This document shows, piece by piece, positions 7,283 to 13,778 of a DNA stretch of 15,011 nt. Each line of letters starts with the position of its first letter. Within the stretch, counting starts at the first letter, position 1. A program made the translations under genes and the position numbers. The stretch is from contig JASLMY010000112.1 of the NCBI GenBank assembly GCA_030746295.1, forward strand, positions 1 through 15,011. Reading direction: 5' to 3'. The notes beneath the pieces were generated by a model. The model did not search any database. It saw only the letters and a list, made by a program, of their open reading frames with translations, and was not told the DNA's origin. Origin of the DNA: Alphaproteobacteria bacterium. Its GTDB lineage: Bacteria > Pseudomonadota > Alphaproteobacteria > GCA-2731375.

Positions 7283-7684
7283 TCAGATCGGCTCGAACTT
7301 GGGCAAGGTCACCTCGTCGGTCACGGCGTCGAAGACGACGCGGACGGCATCGCCGATCGCCACCGCCTCGACGTCCTCGGTGACGATATTGCTCATCATC
7401 CGCGGGCCTTCCTTGAGGTCGATCAAGGCGATGACGTAGGGGGCGTCGTCCTTGAAGGCCGCGCCCGCGCCGCGTCGGGCGACGGTGTATGAGTAGATCG
7501 TGCCCTCGCCCGAGGCGTCGCGCCAGTCGATGGCGGCCCCGTGACAGTGGGGACAGAGGGCGCGGGGCGGAAAGTGCGCCCGGCCGCAGTCGCCGCAGTA
7601 GGGCAGCGCCAAGCGTTCTTCCCGGGCGGCCTGCCAGAACGGGGCACTGTCGGCGTCGATGGTCGGCAGAGGTTTCTCGGTCAT
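7283..7684 (-). CDS. Zn-ribbon domain-containing OB-fold protein (DUF35)
   Basis: This 133-residue protein has an N-terminal rubredoxin-like zinc ribbon with four cysteines (C30, C33, C44, C47 in YCGDCGRAHFPPRALCPHC). A C-terminal OB fold follows (about 60-130: GTIYSYTVARRG, YVIALIDLKEGPRMMSNI, VRVVFD). DUF35 proteins are partners of thiolase-fold enzymes, for example ChsH2 with Ltp2 in steroid side-chain cleavage, where they help bind acyl-CoA. The gene lies four bases after the stop of exactly such a thiolase-like gene, so the two most likely form one complex. The ATG at 7684 is preceded by GGGAG at the end of the thiolase gene. An in-frame upstream extension overlaps the thiolase and is rejected. 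Confidence 0.92.
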   Translation of the reverse strand: MTEKPLPTIDADSAPFWQAAREERLALPYCGDCGRAHFPPRALCPHCHGAAIDWRDASGEGTIYSYTVARRGAGAAFKDDAPYVIALIDLKEGPRMMSNIVTEDVEAVAIGDAVRVVFDAVTDEVTLPKFEPI

Positions 7685-7688
7685 CGTC

Positions 7689-8858
7689 TCACTCCCGCGC
7701 CAGGATGCAGGTCGCCCCGCTCGACAGCGTGCCGCCGGTGCCGTGCGCCAGCGCCAGCTTCGCATCCGCCACCTGGCGCGGCCCGCACTCGCCCCTGAGT
7801 TGCCGGGTCGCCTCGATCAGCAAGAAGATGCCGTACATGCCGGGATGCGCGTAGCTGAGGCCGCCGCCGTTGGTGTTCATCGGAAAGTCGCCGCCGGGGC
7901 CGGTGCGGCCGCCCTCGACGAAGGCGCCGCCCTCGCCCGGGCCGCAGAAACCCAGCGCCTCCAGCGTCATCAGCACGGTGATGGTGAAGGAATCGTAGAT
8001 CAGGGCCACGTCGATGTCGGCCGGGCCGACGCCCGCGGTTGCGAAGGCGCGTTTCCCCGCCGCCGCCGCCGAGGTGAGGTGGGCGAGGTCCGGCATGGCG
8101 CCGATGGTGATGTGGGTCATGCTCTCGCCGAAGCCCAGCACCCGGACCGGCGGGGTGGCGAGGTCGCGGGCGCGCTCGGCCGAGGTCATGACGATGGCGC
8201 CGCCGCCGTCGGTGACGAGGCAGCAGTCGCGCAGGCGCAGCGGGTCGGCGATCATCGGGCTCGCCAGCACCTCGTCCACCGTCAGCGGCTCGCGCATCAT
8301 CGCCGCCGGGTTCAGCCCCGCCCAGGCCCTCGCCGCCACCGCGATCTCGGCCAGTTGCGCCGACGTCGTGCCGTATTCGTGCATGTGCCGCCCGGCCGCC
8401 ATGGCATAGGCGCCCAGCGGCAGCGGCAGCCCCCAGGGGACCTCGTATTGCAGGCTGAAGAGGGTCGGCCGGCCGCCCTGGCTGCGGCTCCGCTCCGAGC
8501 GCTGCGTCGAGCCGTAGAGGATCAGCGCGACATCGCAATAGCCCTGCCCGATCGCCAGAGCCGCGTGCGCAACGTGCATCTCGAAAGAGGAGCCGCCGGC
8601 GTTGGTGTTGTCGGTGAAGCGGGGCGTCAGGCCCAGATACTCCGCCATCTGCACCGCCGCCATGTTGCCGGGGCGCGGCACCCCCCAGGCACCGGCGACC
8701 AGCAGGCCGTCGACGTCGCCGATGCCGAGCCCCGCCTCCGCCAGCGCCGCCTTCGCCGCCCAGGCCTGGATCTGCAACGCGGAGGCGCCGTCCGCCACCT
8801 TGCCGTCGACCAGCGGCGTCTCCGCCACGCCGACGATCACCGGGTCTCGTGCCGCCAT
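7689..8858 (-). CDS. Thiolase-fold protein, Ltp2/SCP2-like (acetyl-CoA acetyltransferase-like)
   Basis: This 389-residue protein is of the non-classical SCP2/Ltp2 branch of the thiolase superfamily. At the place of the usual nucleophilic cysteine (CxSG) it has NAGGSS (residues 86-91), so it cannot form the normal acyl-cysteine. Other family marks are VTDGGGAIV (215-223), IYDSFTITVLMTLE (287-300), NTNGGGLSYAHPGMYG (328-343) and a C-terminal AHGTGGTLSSG (371-381) instead of CxGG. Relatives with a DUF35 partner act as retro-aldolases on acyl-CoA side chains, and the DUF35 gene here follows directly. Substrate is unknown; a steroid or branched acyl-CoA is possible. The ATG at 8858 has GGAGG four bases upstream, inside the intergenic gap after the HigA-like gene. 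Confidence 0.9.
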   Translation of the reverse strand: MAARDPVIVGVAETPLVDGKVADGASALQIQAWAAKAALAEAGLGIGDVDGLLVAGAWGVPRPGNMAAVQMAEYLGLTPRFTDNTNAGGSSFEMHVAHAALAIGQGYCDVALILYGSTQRSERSRSQGGRPTLFSLQYEVPWGLPLPLGAYAMAAGRHMHEYGTTSAQLAEIAVAARAWAGLNPAAMMREPLTVDEVLASPMIADPLRLRDCCLVTDGGGAIVMTSAERARDLATPPVRVLGFGESMTHITIGAMPDLAHLTSAAAAGKRAFATAGVGPADIDVALIYDSFTITVLMTLEALGFCGPGEGGAFVEGGRTGPGGDFPMNTNGGGLSYAHPGMYGIFLLIEATRQLRGECGPRQVADAKLALAHGTGGTLSSGATCILARE

Positions 8859-8868
8859 CAATCCTCCC

Positions 8869-9198
8869 TCACGCGCGCCTCGACGCGGCCGATATCGGCT
8901 CGATGGCCGCCAGCTCGCCATGCAGCTTGCTGCGGCTGTCGCGCGCCTCGTCCTCGGCCAACTGTATCTCATAGTTCTTCTGCAGGTTCATCCAGAACTC
9001 GGCCGTGGTGCCGAAGTACTTGGCGAGCCTGAGCGCCGTGTCGGGCGTGACGGCGCGCTTGCCGGCGACGATGGCGCTGATCCGGTTCGCCGGCACGTAG
9101 AGCGCCCGGGCGAGCTTGCGGGCACTGAGCCCGAACGGGACCATGAAATCCTCGGCCAAGTGCTCACCCGGATGGATCGGTGCCCGCTTCGCCTTCAT
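8869..9198 (-). CDS. higA: HigA family addiction-module antitoxin / XRE regulator
   Basis: This 109-residue DNA-binding protein has a typical HigA start (PIHPGEHLAEDFM, 7-19). An XRE helix-turn-helix at about 24-62 follows (LSARKLARALYVPANRISAI, then GKRAVTPDTALRLAKYFG), then TAEFWMNLQ (65-73). HigA normally pairs with, and represses, the upstream HigB ribosome-dependent RNase. No HigB is readable upstream: the minus frames in 9199-9260 close within a few codons. Instead it is the first gene of the catabolic cluster, ten bases before the thiolase-like gene. It may be an orphan antitoxin that lost its toxin when the neighbouring AT-rich island arrived, or one recruited as a regulator of the cluster. 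The ATG at 9198 has GGGAG upstream. Confidence 0.9.
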   Translation of the reverse strand: MKAKRAPIHPGEHLAEDFMVPFGLSARKLARALYVPANRISAIVAGKRAVTPDTALRLAKYFGTTAEFWMNLQKNYEIQLAEDEARDSRSKLHGELAAIEPISAASRRA

Positions 9199-9795
9199 CT
9201 AAGGCTCCCATTCCAGGTCCCGCCGATATCAACGACAGTCGTCTGCAAGAACTACGGCCAGAGTCGACTCTGACCTTGATTGTACGCACTCAAGTCCATA
9301 ATTTCAATTCACGCCTTCTCTAAATCAACTTCCGTTAACAGGTTTTGACCATCTGCTTCTATAATTCTTTTCTAGGGTGCGAATATCGATGAAATATTTC
9401 AGCGCAATCAGCAATTTACGTGATTTTACACCTTCACTTATTTACGCAAAGCAAAGCCCTCATTATGGTTTTCACTATAAATCGACCCCAACTCTCCCTC
9501 AGTATCGTGCAAGATTCACTTTAGCCTGGTGATTTCTGAGTTTGAGTCTTGTGATATTGATATGATGTTATCTCTCATTGCATCCCTTAGCAACAAAATT
9601 CCGTGCATTCACGATATCTTTTTCTTCTCCTTTTATGTAAGATACTCGTATAATTTCTTTTAGCCTATCAAAGCATTCCGATGGCACTGAGACAGTAGCC
9701 TTTCTGGAGAATCTCCAGAATGAATTGTTGACACCCAACGTTTGAGCTAACCGCCGCAATGCGTCCGGACTAGCGAAGGCTTAGGTTGCTCGATG
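9199..9795. other. AT-rich stretch without a confident gene
   Basis: This region, especially 9285-9780, is strikingly AT-rich next to the GC-rich cluster. I see no confident gene. A 47-codon plus-strand frame (9389-9532, ATG) and a 63-codon minus-strand frame (9568-9759, TTG start) are open. Neither has a good ribosome binding site or a recognisable family. The minus-strand frame opens just downstream of the end of the phosphoribosyltransferase-like gene, so a small co-transcribed gene or a gene remnant is possible. Confidence 0.5.
9261..9284. repeat. Left-border TCGACTCTGACC motif of island 2
   Basis: GAGTCGACTCTGACC followed by TTGATTGTA matches 18 of 24 positions of 10661-10684, in the same orientation. 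The GC-rich sequence changes to AT-rich at this point. The two copies therefore bracket the AT-rich island as imperfect direct repeats. Confidence 0.5.
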
Positions 9796-10485
9796 TCAGC
9801 GCGGCCTTTCTGTTGGCCACGGAAGGATATCTCGCGTCCCGACCGCCATGAAGTGTTTTATGTTCTCTCGGAGCTTCGCCGCATCAGAGATCACGAAAGC
9901 GAATATGTGTGCATTTTGGAGTTGAAACTGACGTTGCAACTTCTGAAGAGATCGTCCGCTATTGACATTGCCCTGGATGATCCAGCAGTTAGAAGAGCCA
10001 AGCTGCGGCAGGACTGGCCAATGAACACCGATTTCAGGATCGGCCCCCTTCTGTGTATAGGCCATGTCGAAGACGACGATTGGCGGTGGGTCGATACCCA
10101 GTTCGCGTAGGACCTTTGCAACCAAGCCGACTGCGATGGCTCCGCCTGGGCCGATGCCGACAAGCACTGTGTTCGGTTGACTGAGTTCCTGAAGCAGATT
10201 CTCTCTAACATACGATCTGACAGCGAAATGTAGAAGCGGCCATCGCAATGGCTTGGCCAGCATGAGAGCAAGACCCATGGTGAGGGCAGTTATCCCGAAC
10301 AGCGCTGCAAGAAGAGCAGGAGATCCGGCTGCTCCGCCGGCTTCCATGAAAGACCACAGACGCTCAACCACGCCGAGGCCGAGCAAGAACACTCCCACTT
10401 TGCCCGTCCCGAGGCGAGTCCCATAGAGCCAAACACATCTTTGGAGCCAGAAGGGTTTGGAATTAATGCGAGTGCCAATATGCAT
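9796..10485 (-). CDS. Two-helix membrane protein with phosphoribosyltransferase-like domain
   Basis: This 229-residue protein has two hydrophobic segments at about 28-45 and 55-78, then a cytosolic-looking domain. It shows a PRTase-type fold signature: VLVGIGPGGAIAVGLVAKVL (about 107-126), IVVFDMAY (about 136-143) and WIIQGNVNSGRSLQKL (about 168-183). The last segment aligns with the PRPP loop of PRTases (hydrophobics, two acidic residues, then NTGxT). Here the two acidic residues are replaced by Q-G, so ordinary PRPP chemistry is doubtful. It could be a membrane-anchored sensor or effector; no function is assigned. I chose ATG 10485 because the open frame upstream to 10722 runs through the diverged repeat copy B. 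GAGG lies 12 bases upstream, which is long, and ATG 10503 is an alternative. Confidence 0.65.
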   Translation of the reverse strand: MHIGTRINSKPFWLQRCVWLYGTRLGTGKVGVFLLGLGVVERLWSFMEAGGAAGSPALLAALFGITALTMGLALMLAKPLRWPLLHFAVRSYVRENLLQELSQPNTVLVGIGPGGAIAVGLVAKVLRELGIDPPPIVVFDMAYTQKGADPEIGVHWPVLPQLGSSNCWIIQGNVNSGRSLQKLQRQFQLQNAHIFAFVISDAAKLRENIKHFMAVGTRDILPWPTERPR

Positions 10486-10489
10486 TGAG

Positions 10490-10636
10490 CCGACATTCCT
10501 CATGTTACCGTCGGTTCCGGCCATCAGAGTAGCCATTTTGGCCCTCGTAGGCAATTCCGAGGTTGATGGCGTGGGCAAGACGCTCCGTCTACCTCCCGGA
10601 TTAGCGCCGAGGGCGGTTTCGTGGCGCTCAAGGTCA
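10490..10636. repeat. Diverged island repeat, copy B
   Basis: This copy aligns with 1126-1280 in the same orientation (CCGACATTCC, CCATCAGAGTAGCCATT, GGCAATT.CGAGGT, then a G/C-rich second half). Read on the minus strand both copies give a similar peptide trace (HETA.GA..G.RR, then MATLM). Only this copy is free of stops, so the long open frame to 10722 is probably an accident of the repeat. The copy ends five bases before the start chosen for the phosphoribosyltransferase-like gene. Confidence 0.6.
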
Positions 10637-10660
10637 ACTAGTACTTCATAATTGGTGTCG

Positions 10661-10685
10661 GAATCGACTCTGACCCCAATTATAA
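10661..10685. repeat. Right-border TCGACTCTGACCCC motif of island 2
   Basis: GAATCGACTCTGACCCCAAT lies here; its complement contains ATTGGGGTCAGA, as in the tandem units at 1431-1480. It is an imperfect direct repeat of 9261-9284. The minus strand also reads TATAAT here, a possible -10 box for the gene to the left, but I see no convincing -35. In 10686-10811 I find no gene. Confidence 0.5.
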
Positions 10686-10811
10686 CATCGCCTCGGATCG
10701 AATAGATCTCGCATCGCTCCACTTGCAGGGGTACGTATAATTTGACGATACATGATATTTGTCACACAATGTATAGAGAACCTACTTTCGGATAAATATC
10801 GAGGGCCGACG

Positions 10812-11738
10812 TTAATTGGACTTGGTATAGAGGCGCCGCCACGCGGGCCACCCCCGGCGCCAGGGGAGTTGGGCGAGGATGGCGCCGGCGACCACCAAGG
10901 TACCGCCGAAGAGCTGTTGGGTGTGGAGCTCGCCGCCCAAGGGCAGCACCATCAGCATGACGTAGAAGGGCACCAGGTTCTGGTGCATCGAGCCGATGGT
11001 GACGCCCAAGAGCCTGGCGCCCCAGAGCCAGAACACGACCGAGGCGCCGTTGGCGATCGCCGCCATCCAGAAGATCAGGGAGAGCGTCGGGAGCGAGAGG
11101 TCGAGCTCGGCCGGCACCCAGCCGGTGGCGAGAAAGGCCACGATCAGCGCCAGCACCACGACCGAGCAACAGAGCGTCGTCAGCGTCGTCTTGGCGAGAT
11201 CGGAGAGCGCGGCCAAACGGTGAATGCAGCCACGGCTGTACCAGACCCAGAAGACGTTGCCGAGGATCACCAGGGCCTCGCCGCCGTGGAAGCCGAGTAG
11301 CTCGACGTCGTCGCGCCAGCTGGTCACGATGCCGCCGCCGATCGCGAGCACGATGCCGACCGAGATCGGCACGGTCAGCCGCTCGGTACGGCTCGCCACC
11401 CCCATGATGGCGGCGATCAGCGGCACCGTCGCGGCGATGATCGAGGCGGTCACGGGATCCGAGAATTGCAAACCCCAGACCAGGCACAATGACGCGCCCG
11501 TCAGGCCGACGCCGCCGACCAGCATGCCGCTCGCCCAGGGCGCGGTCCGGAGTTCGCCGAGGCGGCCGGCGAGCGCCATCCAGAGGGCGAGGAACGCGCC
11601 CGCGATCAGGACCCGGGCGCCGGTGACCAGGACCGGGTGCCAGGTCTCGAGGATGATCTCGGTGACCGGGAAGGTCGTCGCCCACATCGCCATGGAGACG
11701 ATGGTGACGAGGTTGCCGCGAAGGCGTACCGACTGCAT
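10812..11738 (-). CDS. EamA family (DMT superfamily) transporter
   Basis: This 308-residue inner-membrane protein has about ten predicted helices arranged as two EamA repeats. The first repeat is at about 8-140 (WATTFPVTEIILETWHPVLV, then ARVLIAGAFLALW). The second is at about 152-290 (GEALVILGNVFWVWYSR, ending GGELHTQQLFGGTLVVAGAI). The family exports or exchanges amino acids, nucleotides or other small metabolites; the substrate cannot be predicted. The ATG at 11738 lacks a strong ribosome binding site. The gene begins 21 bases after the stop of the deiodinase-like gene on the same strand, so the two probably share a transcript. GC content is normal for the background, unlike the island that begins just beyond its 3' end. 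Confidence 0.9.
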   Translation of the reverse strand: MQSVRLRGNLVTIVSMAMWATTFPVTEIILETWHPVLVTGARVLIAGAFLALWMALAGRLGELRTAPWASGMLVGGVGLTGASLCLVWGLQFSDPVTASIIAATVPLIAAIMGVASRTERLTVPISVGIVLAIGGGIVTSWRDDVELLGFHGGEALVILGNVFWVWYSRGCIHRLAALSDLAKTTLTTLCCSVVVLALIVAFLATGWVPAELDLSLPTLSLIFWMAAIANGASVVFWLWGARLLGVTIGSMHQNLVPFYVMLMVLPLGGELHTQQLFGGTLVVAGAILAQLPWRRGWPAWRRLYTKSN

Positions 11739-11759
11739 GAGCGGGTGGCGGCGAGCGGC

Positions 11760-12420
11760 TCAGCCTTGCCGCGCCACCTCCGCCGCCACCGCTTCGGCCC
11801 AGGCCTCGGGGTCGAAGCCGTGCGAGCCGGCGACGGTCTTGAAGCGGACGATGCCGTCGGCGTCGATGACGTAGAGCCGCTCAGGGAGCGCGTTGTAGAG
11901 GCCGTCGACCGTGTCCGTCATGTCGTCGAGCAGCATCGGCATCTGGAAGTTGAGGTTCAGGACGCAGACTTCGGCCAGCGCCGCCCGTTCCTCGATCGTC
12001 GTCGGCGCGGCGTGGACGACGCCCTCGTCGAGATTGTGCTGCACCTGCCAGCCGTCGTCGGGATGCGCCTCCTGAATGTAGACGCAAGCGAAGTCCATGC
12101 CCTACCTTATGCGCGGCGGCAATTTCGTCCAGGCGCACGGCCTGGCGGCGAAACGGCGGTCAGGTGTAAGAGCCGAAGACGAGGCCGAGGGACCGGCCCC
12201 GCTGCTCCGAGAGCCGGAAGAATTCGCCCGTCCGCTTGCCCGCCGGCGACAGTCTTTCGACCTGGAAGTCCGGCGCCGGCTCGCCGACCGCCGGCGCCCT
12301 GGCCTCGCGCGCCAGCCGCTCGGCCCGCATCGCCGTGTACTGCTCGGGCGTCATCAACATCTTCGCCCAGCGCTCCGGCGGGATCTCGCGCCAGTCCTCG
12401 GGATAGCTGATTTCCGCCAT
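11760..12420 (-). CDS. Deiodinase-like redoxin with in-frame UGA (candidate selenoprotein) and a frameshift
   Basis: This is a thioredoxin-fold protein of the iodothyronine-deiodinase-like family. Residues 1-86 (ATG 12420, GGGAG six bases upstream) include PAVGEPAPDFQVERL and LGLVFGSYT. Codon 87 is UGA (12162-12160), then the frame continues PPFRRQAVRLDEI. Deiodinases carry selenocysteine at exactly this place (GSxT-Sec-PPF), and many bacterial relatives are expected to have Cys. After AAAHKVG, one extra base near 12099-12108 moves the frame to MDFACVYIQEAHPDDGWQ, the family's next block, then DDMTDTVDGLYNALPERLYVID to the TGA at 11760. With the base removed the protein is 219 residues with normal spacing. 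It is either a selenoprotein with an indel or sequence error, or a decaying pseudogene (TGC to TGA plus indel). An internal start at 12098 has AAGG six bases upstream. The EamA gene follows. Confidence 0.75.
12122..12154 (-). promoter_or_regulatory. SECIS-like stem-loop just after the in-frame UGA
   Basis: Beginning six bases after UGA, the minus strand folds in two tiers. The lower stem is UUUCG with CGAAA, plus a G-U pair. Then comes a small internal loop, CCG against A. The upper stem is CCAGGC with GCCUGG, with apical loop CGUGC. The loop lies 21-25 bases after UGA and has a G at its second position, which fits the usual description of bacterial SECIS elements (loop about 16-37 bases downstream with an early G). 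GC-rich coding sequence can fold by chance, so SelB binding is a hypothesis. Confidence 0.45.
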
Positions 12421-12544
12421 CGCTCGCTCCCACTTCCAGGCTCCACAGCCAGTATGGCCGGGCCGGAACCGGCTGACAAACGGCGCATAACCCGGCATTA
12501 TGTCCGCGAGCGAATGAGCTGGCCCATGCGACGGAATGCGCCGG

Positions 12545-12628
12545 CGTCATTGCGAGCGTAGCGAAGCAATCCAGTTTGGAAGCCGAGATACTGGATCGCT
12601 TCGTCGGCTACGCCTTCTCGCGATGACG
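12545..12628. repeat. MITE/REP-like inverted repeat
   Basis: This 84-base element runs from CGTCATTGCGAG to CTCGCGATGACG. Its arms pair over most of their length (GTAGCGAAGCAATCCAG against CTGGATCGCTTCGTCGGCTA). It sits in the divergent gap between the deiodinase-like and DapA-like genes. It is of the same family as 1-108. The type is well known as a dispersed intergenic repeat in GC-rich bacteria; no coding capacity is present. Confidence 0.65.
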
Positions 12629-12690
12629 TTACGACAGTCGGTTCGAGTGCTCGCAGGCATTATGCCAGCCGCAACAAACGGAGATCCCCC

Positions 12691-13632
12691 ATGCCCAAGC
12701 GCCGCCTCACCGGCTCTTTCGTCGCCCTCATCACGCCGATGAACCAGGACTATTCGGTCGACTTCGAGGGCTTTCGAACGCTGATCGAGTTCCAGCGCGA
12801 GAACGGCTCCTCGGCGGTGCTGATCATGGGCTCCAGCGGCGAGGTCTCGATGCTGTCGGCGGACGAGCGCCACGCCATCGTCGCCGAGACCATGAAGCAG
12901 AAGCAGCCCGGCATGGAGATGTGGTACGGCTGCACCGGCCCCTCGACCGAGGCGACGATCGGCTACGTCCGCCAGGCCGCGGCCGAGGGTGCCGACGGTG
13001 CCGTGATCGCCGCACCCGCATATATCTGTGCCCCCAACGCCGACATCGTCGACTATTTCCTGGAAGTCGCGGACGCATCGCCCATCCCGCTCGGCATCTA
13101 CAACAACCCGCCGCGCGTGAAGACCGACCTGACGGCGGACGAGATCCTGCGCATCGCCGAGCATCCGAACGTGCTGGTCTTGAAGGAATCGACCGGCCGG
13201 GTGGCGCAGGTGGCGCAGATCGCCCGGGCCGAGCCGGAGCTTTCCCTCATGTGCTGCTGCTCGCCGAACCTGGGCCTGATCGTGCCGATCATGTCGCTCG
13301 GCGGCCACGGCACCGCCAACATGACCGGCAACATCATCCCGCGTGAGATGGCGGTGATCTCGACCCCCTGGGCGTCGTACCAAGACGCCGAAGCGTTCCA
13401 GGCCGCGTATCTTCGCAACCTGCCGATGCTGCACTACGCCTATTCGGCCATCAATCCGGTGCCGATGAAGTCGCTGATGGCCGCCGTCGGGCTGCCGGCG
13501 GGGCCGCTCAGGAAGCCGTTGAACGCGTTGACCGGCACGGCGCTGCAGCAGGGCCTCGACATCGTGCGCGATCTGGGCCTCGACAAGAGCTACGGCTTCA
13601 CCCTGCCCCAAACCCTGGCGGCGGCCGAATAA
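12691..13632 (+). CDS. Dihydrodipicolinate synthase / N-acetylneuraminate lyase (DapA) family protein
   Basis: This 313-residue TIM-barrel protein is a class I, Schiff-base aldolase of the DapA family. Catalytic features align with E. coli DHDPS: GSSGE (47-51, place of T44/T45), Y111 (APAYIC), Y137 and R142 (IYNNPPR), and the Schiff-base lysine K165 (LVLKEST). Serines replace the threonine of the GTTGE motif, and the C-terminal half is divergent, so lysine biosynthesis is not assured. A catabolic lyase or decarboxylase on a keto acid is equally likely. The ATG at 12691 has GGAGA six bases upstream. It is transcribed away from the deiodinase-like gene and has no partner gene downstream. Confidence 0.9.
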   Translation: MPKRRLTGSFVALITPMNQDYSVDFEGFRTLIEFQRENGSSAVLIMGSSGEVSMLSADERHAIVAETMKQKQPGMEMWYGCTGPSTEATIGYVRQAAAEGADGAVIAAPAYICAPNADIVDYFLEVADASPIPLGIYNNPPRVKTDLTADEILRIAEHPNVLVLKESTGRVAQVAQIARAEPELSLMCCCSPNLGLIVPIMSLGGHGTANMTGNIIPREMAVISTPWASYQDAEAFQAAYLRNLPMLHYAYSAINPVPMKSLMAAVGLPAGPLRKPLNALTGTALQQGLDIVRDLGLDKSYGFTLPQTLAAAE

Positions 13633-13700
13633 TACCGCCGAGCAAATAACCTGACTCGTTCTCGGCCTCTCTTGCGCGGCCGCCGTCGTGCCGACATCTC

Positions 13701-13727
13701 CCTCTCCCCCTTCGAGGGGGAGAGGGC
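13701..13727. repeat. C/T-rich palindrome (REP-type), possible transcription stop
   Basis: CCCTCTCCCCC pairs perfectly with GGGGGAGAGGG around a short TTCGA loop, followed by CTGGGGTGAGGGGG. This sequence type is a common intergenic repeat in alphaproteobacteria. It lies 68 bases after the DapA-like stop. It has no T-run, so intrinsic termination is uncertain, though it could protect the mRNA 3' end. Nothing else is seen in 13633-13778. Confidence 0.55.
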
Positions 13728-13778
13728 TGGGGTGAGGGGGTGACGCACCGACAAAGAATCAACGCCCGCTGGTTTAAA

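Noticed and set aside
7659..9032. Long 457-codon plus-strand open frame
   Set aside because: It is antisense to the thiolase, DUF35 and HigA genes, which have clear motifs and ribosome binding sites. The translation is low-complexity.
9568..9759. 63-codon minus-strand frame
   Set aside because: It has only a TTG start, no ribosome binding site and no recognisable family. It is kept as a possibility in the region note only.
10486..10722. N-terminal extension of the PRTase-like protein by 79 codons
   Set aside because: The extension is the translation of repeat copy B, whose sister copy A has stops in the matching frame. It is more likely non-coding.
13701..13727. Intrinsic terminator of the DapA-like gene
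   Set aside because: The stem is strong but no T-run follows, and the sequence is a known type of dispersed repeat. It is therefore listed as a repeat.
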